The position numbers were made by a program, and so were the translations under genes. This document shows positions 1-5,163 of a stretch of 5,163 nt of DNA, piece by piece. The number at the start of each line of letters is the position of its first letter. Within the stretch, counting starts at the first letter, position 1. The stretch comes from an uncultured Faecalibacterium sp. (GTDB lineage Bacteria > Bacillota > Clostridia > Oscillospirales > Ruminococcaceae), in the NCBI GenBank assembly GCA_934540955.1, contig CAKTCY010000085.1, positions 1-5,163 on the forward strand. The letters are read 5' to 3'. The notes beneath the pieces are model-generated. The model saw nothing but the letters and a program-made list of their open reading frames with translations, did not search any database and was not told where the DNA came from.

Positions 1-1119
1 GTCATCCCGCTGCTGATCTTCAGCATCATTTCCAGCATCACCAATCTGGGCAACTCCGTCCGCCTGAAGAACATCGGACTCAAGACCGTTTTCTTCCTCG
101 TCCTGAACACCTTCTTTGCCAGCCTCATTACTCTGGTCGCCGGCGTGGCCACCAACATCGGCCACGGCGTCCAGTATGAGCTGGCCACCGACTACACCGC
201 CAAGGAAGTGCCCACCTTCGTGGACACCGTCATCAGCCTCTTTCCCCAGAACCTCGCTTCGCACTGGGCCAACGGCGAAGTGGTGCCCATCGTGGTATTC
301 TCCATTCTGGTGGCCATCAGCTACAACAAGCTGGCGGTCAAGAAGCCCGAGGAGGTCGCCCCCTTCAAGAAGTTCATCGACGCCGGCGACCTTGTGATGG
401 GCCGTGTGGTCAGCTACGTCATCTCCTTCACCCCCTATGCCGTCCTGTCCCTCATCGCCCGCGCCGTCAGCCGCTCTTCTCCGGCCGACCTCATCCCGCT
501 GCTGAGTGTTCTGGTGCTGGCCTATATCCTCTGCGCGATCCAGCTCTTCGTGGTGGAAGGCGCGCTCGTCAAGCTGGTCGGCAAGCTGAACCCGGTCCGC
601 TTCTTCAAGGGCATCTGGCCCGCAGCTACCGTGGCCTTTACCTCTCAGAGCAGCGTGGGCACCATCCCTGTCACCGTCAACCAGCTGACCAAGAAGCTGG
701 GCGTCAATGAGGATGTCGCCGCCTTTGGAGCAAGTCTGGGCGCAAACCTCGGTATGCCGGGCTGCGCCGGCATCTGGCCCACCCTGCTGGCGGTCTTCAC
801 CATCCATCTGCTGGGCATTGAATACACCCCGGTGCAGTACGCTTTCCTCGTCGTGCTGGCTGTGGTCGTCTCCATCGGCACCGTCGGCGTGCCCGGCACG
901 GCCACCATCACCGCCACGGCCCTGTTTGCCGCCGCCGGTCTGCCGGTGGAAGCCATCATCCTGCTTTCCCCCATTTCCAGCATCGTTGATATGGCGCGTA
1001 CCGCCACCAACGTCGTCGGCGCTGCTGCCGCTACCACCCTTGTGGCTGCCACCGAAGGTCAGCTGGATGAGGCTGTGTACAATGGCGAGGCTGAAGTGCC
1101 TGCTGCTGAGGCAGTCTGA
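1..1119 (+). CDS. DAACS-family (SDF fold) amino acid:cation symporter, C-terminal part, possibly cystine/dicarboxylate type
   Basis: This is a membrane secondary transporter that takes up an acidic amino acid, a dicarboxylate or cystine with Na+ or H+. The reading frame is open from base 1 with no stop, so the gene is cut by the window; the GTG at 145 is internal, not the start. The 372 visible residues run from the usual second membrane helix (VIPLLIFSI, family pattern VMPLVF) to a TGA stop. Family landmarks appear in order: the serine-rich first hairpin (TSQSSVGTIPV, about 214-224), the TM7 region (GANLGMPGCAGIW, about 247-259), the second hairpin (GTVGVPGT, about 293-300) and the TM8 substrate residues D330, R333, T334 and N337 in DMARTATN. 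The Arg matches the residue that binds an acidic side chain in GltPh. The TM7 motif is not the NMDGT of glutamate carriers; GCAGIW resembles my recollection of cystine carriers of the TcyP/YdjN type. Family membership is firm and substrate is open. About 60-90 N-terminal residues are missing. Confidence 0.93.
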   Translation, partial: VIPLLIFSIISSITNLGNSVRLKNIGLKTVFFLVLNTFFASLITLVAGVATNIGHGVQYELATDYTAKEVPTFVDTVISLFPQNLASHWANGEVVPIVVFSILVAISYNKLAVKKPEEVAPFKKFIDAGDLVMGRVVSYVISFTPYAVLSLIARAVSRSSPADLIPLLSVLVLAYILCAIQLFVVEGALVKLVGKLNPVRFFKGIWPAATVAFTSQSSVGTIPVTVNQLTKKLGVNEDVAAFGASLGANLGMPGCAGIWPTLLAVFTIHLLGIEYTPVQYAFLVVLAVVVSIGTVGVPGTATITATALFAAAGLPVEAIILLSPISSIVDMARTATNVVGAAAATTLVAATEGQLDEAVYNGEAEVPAAEAV

Positions 1120-1151
1120 GTGCTTTTCTAAATAAAAAATACGATCTGGAT

Positions 1152-1190
1152 CACCCGCCGCACCCAAAAGTGCGGCGGGTGGTTTTCTTT
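1152..1190 (+). terminator. Intrinsic terminator of the symporter gene
   Basis: A perfect 12-bp stem (CACCCGCCGCAC at 1152-1163 with GTGCGGCGGGTG at 1170-1181) closes a 6-base loop and is followed by TTTTCTTT (1183-1190). It begins 32 bases after the symporter stop codon, so it should end that transcript and isolate it from the peptide-transport genes. On the opposite strand the nearest T-run lies about 11 bases from the stem, so I call it one-directional. Confidence 0.93.
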
Positions 1191-1242
1191 ACAAAAGAAA
1201 GAACAACAATTGCAATGTGCATGAGCGGAGGACAGATGGCAC

Positions 1243-1269
1243 TTGTTTCATGTAAACTGTACTTATAAT
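1243..1269 (+). promoter_or_regulatory. Candidate promoter P1 (distal) for the peptide-transport genes
   Basis: A perfect TATAAT lies at 1264-1269. The best upstream match is TTGTTT at 1243-1248, with a short 15-base spacer and only three consensus positions, so the -35 is weak. It sits downstream of the symporter terminator in an AT-rich spacer and points toward the binding-protein gene. Transcription would start near 1276 and give a leader of about 250 bases. The weak -35 and the inverted repeat around the -10 fit a regulated promoter, but this is inferred from sequence only. Confidence 0.5.
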
Positions 1270-1279
1270 GAATACAGTT
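1255..1279. promoter_or_regulatory. Inverted repeat straddling the P1 -10 box, candidate operator
   Basis: AACTGTA (1255-1261) and TACAGTT (1273-1279) are exact reverse complements separated by 11 bases that contain the TATAAT of P1. The half-site centres are 18 bp apart. The position is classic for a dimeric repressor that would block RNA polymerase. The spacing does not fit the E. coli-type LexA box (CTGT-N8-ACAG), and I cannot assign a regulator family. Confidence 0.45.
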
Positions 1280-1379
1280 CAAGGAGAAAAACTATACAAA
1301 ATTCAAATCAAAAATTCGGCATATTGTTGGTCAAACCACAGAAATCGTCCTTTGGGAGGTGCAAATTTGGCAAAAAACC

Positions 1380-1408
1380 TTTTCTTTTGCGGAAAGGAGC
1401 GGTATAAT
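1380..1408 (+). promoter_or_regulatory. Candidate promoter P2 (proximal)
   Basis: A second perfect TATAAT lies at 1403-1408. At a 17-base spacing the -35 position holds only TTTTCT (1380-1385), a poor match. Transcription would begin near 1415, almost exactly at the foot of the terminator-like hairpin that starts at 1418. If active, P2 would make a transcript whose first 60 bases are that hairpin plus its T-run. Confidence 0.4.
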
Positions 1409-1417
1409 GCGGCCAAG

Positions 1418-1474
1418 GCACAAGGGTGTGCAAAAAGCTCCAGAGGGGGAGCGGAACACCTTGTGCATTTTTTT
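1418..1474 (+). terminator. Terminator-like hairpin in the leader, possible attenuator
   Basis: GCACAAGG (1418-1425) pairs with CCTTGTGC (1459-1466). After one bulged G (1426), TGT (1427-1429) pairs with ACA (1456-1458). An inner hairpin GCTCC/GGAGC (1437-1441 with 1448-1452) caps it. One A and then seven Ts (1468-1474) follow directly. This is intrinsic-terminator architecture, but it lies 54 bases before the start codon of the next gene and downstream of both candidate promoters. It could be an attenuator, the end of a short leader RNA, or a barrier against read-through. I see no strong competing antiterminator pairing upstream. Confidence 0.62.
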
Positions 1475-1482
1475 GAAACGAT

Positions 1483-1502
1483 CGCTTTAATAGATTAAAG
1501 CG
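1483..1502. repeat. 20-bp palindrome next to the ribosome binding site
   Basis: CGCTTTAAT (1483-1491) and ATTAAAGCG (1494-1502) are perfect 9-base inverted arms around AG. As RNA this would form an 8-bp stem with a TAGA tetraloop ending 8 bases before the GAGGGG ribosome binding site. As DNA it has the symmetry of a helix-turn-helix repressor site. It has no T-run and is therefore not a second terminator. Its role cannot be decided from sequence. Confidence 0.55.
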
Positions 1503-1510
1503 GTGTTAGA

Positions 1511-1516
1511 GAGGGG
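1511..1516 (+). promoter_or_regulatory. Ribosome binding site of the peptide-binding protein gene
   Basis: GAGGGG lies 11 bases before the ATG at 1528. It is the only good purine-rich site near the start and confirms that the twin-arginine signal sequence is translated from this ATG. Confidence 0.75.
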
Positions 1517-1527
1517 AAAAAGATATT

Positions 1528-3231
1528 ATGAGATTCGATCGTCGTATTTCGCGCCGCAGCTTTCTGGCAGCAGCAGGCGTGTCCGCAGCAGCTCTGGCCC
1601 TGACGGCCTGCGGCGGCTCCAGCTCTACGGCAGCTTCCACGGCTGCCTCCACCGGTGCTTCCAGCGCAGCTGGCACTGCCGCAGGCGGCACCCTGAACAT
1701 CATGCTGGAGACCGAGGTCCAGTCGCTGGACCCGCAGGTGGCCACCGACGGCACCTCCTTTGAGGTCATCGCAGACTACACCGACGGTCTGATGCAGATG
1801 GATGCAGACGGCGCAGCAGTTCCCGCCCTTGCCGAGACCTACGACATCAGCGAGGACGGCAAGACCTACACCTTCCACCTGCGCGATGCCAAGTGGTCCA
1901 ACGGCGAAGCCGTCACCGCTGCCGACTTCGTGTTTGGCTGGCAGCGCGCTGTGGACCCCGCCACCGCTTCCGAGTATTCCTATATGCTTTCTGATATCGG
2001 TCAGGTGGTCAACGCTGCCGAGATCATTGCAGGCGAAAAGCCCGTCACCGATCTGGGCGTGACTGCTGTGGATGACAAGACCCTGGAAGTCCAGCTGAAC
2101 GTTCCCGTCAGCTACTTCCTGAGCCTGATGTACTTCCCCACCTTCTATCCGGTCAACGAGGCGTTCTACAACACCTGCAAGGACACCTTCGGCACCAGCC
2201 CCGACACGGTGCTGTCCAACGGTGCCTTCAAGCTGACCGACTACCAGCCCGCTGCAACGGCCTTTACGCTGGAAAAGAACCCTGATTACTACGATGCTGA
2301 CAAGATCGCTCTGGACGGTCTGGCCTATCAGGTCATCAAGGACAGCCAGCAGGCGCTGATGAGCTACCAGACCGGTGCTCTGGATATGACCCTGCTGAAC
2401 GGTGAACAGGTCGATCAGGTCAAGGATGATCCCGAATTTACCAGTGTGGGTGCCGGTTACCTGTGGTACATCAGCCCCAACATCAGCAATGTGCCGGAGC
2501 TGGCCAACGAGAACCTGCGCAAGGCCATGACCTTTGCACTGGATCGTGACGCCATTACCGGGGATGTGCTGAAGGATGGCTCTGCACCCTGCTACACCGC
2601 CGTTCCTCCGCAGTTCGCCACCGGCCCGGACGGCAGCGACTTCAGCGCCGACCAGACCAAGTACGCAGATTACTGCGCATTCGACGCAGCCAAGGCTGCC
2701 GAGTACTACGAGACTGCAAAGAGCGAGCTGGGCAAGGACAGCTTCTCCTTCGACATGGTCGTTGACGCCGACGATGCACCTCAGAAGGTCGCACAGGTCG
2801 TCAAGGAGCAGCTGGAGACCACCCTGCCCGGCCTGACTGTGAACCTGACCGTCGAGCCGAAGAAGCAGCGCGTGCAGGATATGCAGGACGGCAACTTCCA
2901 GCTGGGCCTGACCCGCTGGGGCCCCGACTACGCCGACCCCATGACCTATCTGGGCATGTGGGTGACCGGCAACTCCAACAACTACGGTCTGTGGAGCGAC
3001 GCCGAGTATGACTCCATCATTGAGGAGTGCACCACCGGCGACCTCTGCACCGACCCCGAGGGCCGCTGGGCTGCCTTGTACGAGGCAGAGCAGATCGTTC
3101 TGGAGCAGGCGGTCATCTTCCCCCTGTACGGTCAGTGCAACGCCGAGATGGTCTCTTCTGCCGTTACCGGCGTAGAGTTCCACCCTGTGGCACTGAACCG
3201 CGTGTACAAGAACGCCGCAAAGAGCGAGTAA
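1528..3231 (+). CDS. oppA: Peptide ABC transporter substrate-binding lipoprotein (OppA/DppA type, SBP family 5)
   Basis: This is the extracellular, lipid-anchored receptor that binds oligopeptides and hands them to the permease pair encoded next. The 567-residue length is normal for the family. Residues 1-28 form a signal peptide with a twin-arginine motif (SRRSFLA, 8-14), a hydrophobic Ala/Leu core and a lipobox LTAC, making Cys28 the lipidated residue. A Ser/Thr/Ala/Gly-rich linker follows (about 30-54). The mature part opens with GGTLNIMLETEVQSLDPQ and carries the OppA-type block HLRDAKWSNGEAVTAADFVF followed by GWQRAVDP (117-144). The later SNGAFKLTDY and EKNPDYYD segments are also typical. 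It ends in GVEFHPVALNRVYKNA, a common OppA C-terminus. Six cysteines besides Cys28 are present (217, 355, 383, 501, 507, 537). The gene follows a complex leader and ends at its own terminator, before oppB. Family is certain; exact ligand (dipeptide or longer peptide) is not. Confidence 0.95.
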   Translation: MRFDRRISRRSFLAAAGVSAAALALTACGGSSSTAASTAASTGASSAAGTAAGGTLNIMLETEVQSLDPQVATDGTSFEVIADYTDGLMQMDADGAAVPALAETYDISEDGKTYTFHLRDAKWSNGEAVTAADFVFGWQRAVDPATASEYSYMLSDIGQVVNAAEIIAGEKPVTDLGVTAVDDKTLEVQLNVPVSYFLSLMYFPTFYPVNEAFYNTCKDTFGTSPDTVLSNGAFKLTDYQPAATAFTLEKNPDYYDADKIALDGLAYQVIKDSQQALMSYQTGALDMTLLNGEQVDQVKDDPEFTSVGAGYLWYISPNISNVPELANENLRKAMTFALDRDAITGDVLKDGSAPCYTAVPPQFATGPDGSDFSADQTKYADYCAFDAAKAAEYYETAKSELGKDSFSFDMVVDADDAPQKVAQVVKEQLETTLPGLTVNLTVEPKKQRVQDMQDGNFQLGLTRWGPDYADPMTYLGMWVTGNSNNYGLWSDAEYDSIIEECTTGDLCTDPEGRWAALYEAEQIVLEQAVIFPLYGQCNAEMVSSAVTGVEFHPVALNRVYKNAAKSE

Positions 3232-3251
3232 AACTGAAAGCGCACTGAACA

Positions 3252-3293
3252 AGGCCGCACAGTGGCCCGCAAAGAGCCACTGTGCGCCTTTTT
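3252..3293 (+). terminator. Intrinsic terminator between the binding-protein gene and oppB
   Basis: CGCACAGTGGC (3256-3266) pairs perfectly over 11 bp with GCCACTGTGCG (3276-3286) around a 9-base loop, followed by CC and five Ts (3289-3293). It starts about 20 bases after the stop codon. I see no convincing promoter between it and oppB at 3365, so the permease genes probably depend on partial read-through, giving more binding protein than permease. Confidence 0.85.
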
Positions 3294-3349
3294 GGCATTG
3301 TACCTGTCCGCGGCAGACGAACGACTGACCGCGAGATCCCGGAAGGAAA

Positions 3350-3355
3350 AGGGGG
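3350..3355 (+). promoter_or_regulatory. Ribosome binding site deciding the GTG start of oppB
   Basis: AGGGGG lies 9 bases before GTG at 3365. The GTG is followed by MKKYTLKRIL and a membrane helix, the usual N-terminus for this permease family. The next in-frame ATG would fall inside that helix, so GTG is the start. Confidence 0.7.
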
Positions 3356-3364
3356 CCACCCGAC

Positions 3365-4300
3365 GTGAAAAAATATACGCTCAAGCGAATCCTGACCTCG
3401 CTGTTTACGCTGCTGGCAATTCTGCTGGTGCTGTTCATCCTGATGCAGCTGATGCCCGGTTCGCCCTTCAATGATGAAAAGCTGACGCCCGATATGCGGG
3501 CAGCGTTGTACGCCAAATACGGGCTTGACCAGCCCATCTATATCCAGTTCTTCCGCTATGTGGGCAATATGCTCCGGGGCGATCTGGGTGTCAGCTACAA
3601 TATCTCCAAAAATACGCCCATCTCCCAGCTCATCCAGTCCCGTCTGCCCATCTCCATTCAGGTGGGCGGCATGGCGGTCACGCTGGGTGCCATCGTAGGT
3701 CTGGTGCTGGGCATCCTTGCCGCTTTGAAGCGGGATACCGTGGTGGACACCATCGCCACCATCATCTCGGTCATCGGCGTATCGGTGCCGTCCTATGTGT
3801 TCGCACTGGCGCTGAGCTACACCTTCGGCTTCAAGTTCCGCTGGTTCCCCATGCTGTTTTCCGCCAAGGATATCTTTGGCTCCAGCGTGCTGCCCAGTAT
3901 CTCGCTTTCCATGTTCACCATGGCGTCCATCGCCCGCTTTACCCGCAGTGAGATGATCGAGGTGCTGGATTCCGATTATATGCTGCTGGCCGAGAGCAAG
4001 GGCATCTCCGGCCCGGCGCTGATCTTCCGCCACGCGCTGCGCAATGCCCTGATCCCCATCATCACGGTGCTGGCACCGCTGATCGTGGATCTGATGACCG
4101 GCTCGCTGGTGGTGGAAAAGATCTTTGCCATCCCCGGCGTAGGCAGCCTGCTGGTGACGGCCATCCAGTCCAACGATTACAACGTGGTCATTGGTCTGAG
4201 CTTTATCTACAGTGCCATGTACATTGGCATCATGCTGGTCGTTGACCTGCTGTACGGCATCATCGACCCGCGCATTCGTTTGGCAAAGGGGGACGACTAA
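3365..4300 (+). CDS. oppB: Peptide ABC transporter permease, OppB/DppB type
   Basis: This is one of the two inner-membrane channel subunits of the peptide importer, pairing with the next gene product. The 311-residue length is typical. Residues 8-29 form the first membrane helix, ending at LMPGSPF, a hallmark of OppB/DppB. The extracytoplasmic loop holds KYGLDQPIYIQFFRY and GDLGVSY (about 51-78). Several more helices follow. The ATPase-contact EAA loop lies at about 209-231 (AESKGISGPALIFRHALRNA, ending LIP). VEKIFAIPGVG (250-260) and the C-terminal YGIIDPRIR (297-305) are strongly conserved in the family. It starts with GTG, lies 133 bases after the binding-protein gene across a terminator, and its stop codon directly abuts the next start, showing one transcript and probably coupled translation. 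Nothing in it looks broken. The choice between Opp and Dpp naming is arbitrary from sequence alone. Confidence 0.95.
   Translation: MKKYTLKRILTSLFTLLAILLVLFILMQLMPGSPFNDEKLTPDMRAALYAKYGLDQPIYIQFFRYVGNMLRGDLGVSYNISKNTPISQLIQSRLPISIQVGGMAVTLGAIVGLVLGILAALKRDTVVDTIATIISVIGVSVPSYVFALALSYTFGFKFRWFPMLFSAKDIFGSSVLPSISLSMFTMASIARFTRSEMIEVLDSDYMLLAESKGISGPALIFRHALRNALIPIITVLAPLIVDLMTGSLVVEKIFAIPGVGSLLVTAIQSNDYNVVIGLSFIYSAMYIGIMLVVDLLYGIIDPRIRLAKGDD
4285..4292 (+). promoter_or_regulatory. Ribosome binding site of oppC inside the end of oppB
   Basis: AAAGGGGG lies within the last codons of oppB, 8 bases before ATG at 4301. It supports the long cytoplasmic N-terminus of the next protein over an internal start such as Met24, whose upstream bases lack a comparable site. 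Confidence 0.75.
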
Positions 4301-5163
4301 ATGGCAGAAAAAGCGATCCGGCTGGGCGGCGAATCCACCGCCGATGCCATTGTCAGCGCCGTGGATGCAATGTACACGGAGCACACCTTTGCGGAAAAGG
4401 ACTTTACCCTCAAGCACAATGACGACGAGATCGCCGTGGATACCAACTTTGCAGCCCAGAACTTCTGGAAGGAAGCGCTCATCCGCTTTTTTAATAAGAA
4501 GAGCGCCGTGCTGGGGCTTGTCCTTATTGTGATCATCGTGCTGCTGGCCGTTTTGGGCCCGGGCATGAACAGCTACACCTATTCCGGGCAGGATCTGAGC
4601 CAGAAAAACTTTGCGCCCCGCGTGCCGGGCATTGAGCAGTTCGGCATTCTGGACGGCAGCGAGAAGATGAGCACCACCACCGGCACCAAGGTGATCAACG
4701 CCTATCAGGAAAAGGACAAGCCGGACGTCTACTACTGGTTCGGCAGCGATTTGTATGGCCGCGACATCTGGACCCGCACATGGGAAGGTGCCCGCGTCTC
4801 CCTGATCATCGCGGTGGCTGCTGCGATCATTGATATGGTCATCGGCATGAGCTATGGCCTGATCTCGGGCTACTTCGGCGGCAGGGTGGATATGGTGATG
4901 CAGCGTTTTCTGGAGGTGGCCAACGGCATCCCGCGCCTGGTCATCGTCACACTGCTGCTGCTCGTGCTGCAGCCCGGTATGGTGACCATCATCTTCGCTC
5001 TGATGCTGACGGAATGGGTGGGCATGAGCCGTATCGCCCGTGCCGAGATGCTCAAGCTGAAGGATCAGGAGTTTGTTCTGGCCTCTCGCACGCTGGGTGC
5101 CGGCAGCTTCTTCATCATCTTCAAGGAAGTGCTGCCCAACATCATCGGACCCATCATCACGCA
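4301..5163 (+). CDS. oppC: Peptide ABC transporter permease, OppC/DppC type, 3'-truncated by the window
   Basis: This is the second membrane channel subunit of the peptide importer. The frame stays open to the window end, giving 287 complete codons. It begins with a charged cytoplasmic region of about 65 residues containing FWKEALIRFFNKKSAVLG (54-72), the usual lead-in to the first helix of OppC proteins, and then a helix at about 69-87. A soluble loop (about 89-145) leads to FGSDLYGRDIWTRTWEGARV (147-166), the OppC signature, close to the family pattern FGTDxxGRDxxxRxxxGxRxSL. Further helices and ANGIPRLVIV (207-216) follow. The EAA loop that touches the ATPase begins at LASRTLGAGSFF (260-271) and reaches VLPN (277-280). 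Missing are the last helices, probably 40-60 residues. The start abuts the oppB stop with no spacer. The N-terminal 50 residues are somewhat longer than in many relatives. OppD/OppF-type ATPases are expected next. Confidence 0.94.
   Translation, partial: MAEKAIRLGGESTADAIVSAVDAMYTEHTFAEKDFTLKHNDDEIAVDTNFAAQNFWKEALIRFFNKKSAVLGLVLIVIIVLLAVLGPGMNSYTYSGQDLSQKNFAPRVPGIEQFGILDGSEKMSTTTGTKVINAYQEKDKPDVYYWFGSDLYGRDIWTRTWEGARVSLIIAVAAAIIDMVIGMSYGLISGYFGGRVDMVMQRFLEVANGIPRLVIVTLLLLVLQPGMVTIIFALMLTEWVGMSRIARAEMLKLKDQEFVLASRTLGAGSFFIIFKEVLPNIIGPIIT

Larger units (their letters stand above)
1276..1527 (+). other. Leader/intergenic region upstream of the peptide-binding protein gene, no gene seen
   Basis: This AT-rich stretch carries no coding sequence I can support. 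The one longer open frame (ATG at 1268, 76 codons) begins inside the TATAAT box, would not be transcribed from P1, and shows no recognisable protein features. The region holds a direct repeat AAAATTC (1298-1304 and 1311-1317), a weak stem GCAAAA/TTTTGC (1370-1375 with 1385-1390), promoter-like P2, a terminator-like hairpin and a palindrome, each listed separately. I do not recognise a known riboswitch or T-box core in it. Confidence 0.5.

Noticed and set aside
645..1052. 135-codon - strand frame inside the symporter gene
   Set aside because: It lies opposite the conserved HP1-to-TM8 region of the transporter and has a low-complexity Ala/Thr/Val/Met translation; it is a shadow.
1184..1200. TTTCTTT-ACA-AAAGAAA inverted repeat after the symporter terminator
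   Set aside because: It is A/T-only apart from one C/G pair and overlaps the terminator T-tract; it is most simply a by-product of that tract.
1298..1317. Direct repeat AAAATTC in the leader, considered as a CodY-like site
   Set aside because: The arms are direct, not inverted, and do not fit the AATTTTCWGAAAATT pattern beyond the A/T run; such repeats are common in AT-rich spacers.
1268..1498. 76-codon open frame in the leader
   Set aside because: Its ATG overlaps the TATAAT box, no suitable ribosome binding site precedes it, and it runs through the terminator-like hairpin and into the palindrome.
1495..3537. 680-codon open frame on the - strand, opposite the binding-protein gene
   Set aside because: It mirrors the codon structure of a GC-rich gene with firm homology. 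Its translation is a monotonous Gly/Val/Leu/His/Gln-rich sequence without domains, and it extends through the oppA-oppB terminator into oppB.
3164..4417. 417-codon open frame on the - strand, opposite oppB
   Set aside because: Its translation is extremely rich in His, Gln, Gly and Asp, has no recognisable fold, and covers a well-supported permease gene; it is a shadow.
1..5163. CRISPR arrays, tRNA/rRNA genes, insertion sequences, phage or toxin-antitoxin signals
   Set aside because: I saw no regularly spaced repeats, no transposase-like or integrase-like frame and no tRNA-like cloverleaf on reading through the window.

Overview
The window looks like a chromosomal segment of a GC-rich Bacillota gut anaerobe, probably of the Oscillospiraceae (Faecalibacterium-like). 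I infer this from the GC-rich coding style, the AT-rich spacers, the strong purine-rich ribosome binding sites (AGGGGG type) and a lipoprotein signal with a twin-arginine motif followed by a Ser/Thr/Ala-rich linker. No taxonomic search was possible. All recognisable genes lie on the + strand.

Layout. Bases 1-1119 are the C-terminal 372 residues of a DAACS (SDF-fold) sodium/proton-coupled amino acid symporter, cut by the window start and closed by a strong intrinsic terminator at 1152-1190. A 408-base spacer follows. It holds no convincing gene but is rich in signals: a TATAAT box inside a 7-bp inverted repeat (1255-1279), a second TATAAT box (1403-1408), a terminator-like hairpin with a seven-T run (1418-1474), and a near-perfect palindrome (1483-1502) just before the next ribosome binding site. 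Bases 1528-3231 encode an OppA/DppA-type peptide-binding lipoprotein. A further intrinsic terminator (3252-3293) separates it from oppB-like (3365-4300) and oppC-like (4301 to beyond the window end) permease genes.

How the genes work together. The binding lipoprotein captures peptides outside the cell and delivers them to the two-permease channel. The ATPase genes (oppD/oppF type) are expected downstream, outside the window. The terminator between the binding-protein gene and the permease genes fits the common arrangement in which much more binding protein than permease is made. The symporter gene is a separate transcription unit with a related nutritional role.

I see no new defence, mobile or biosynthetic system here. 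The genes are ordinary; the part worth a second look is the regulatory architecture of 1191-1527.
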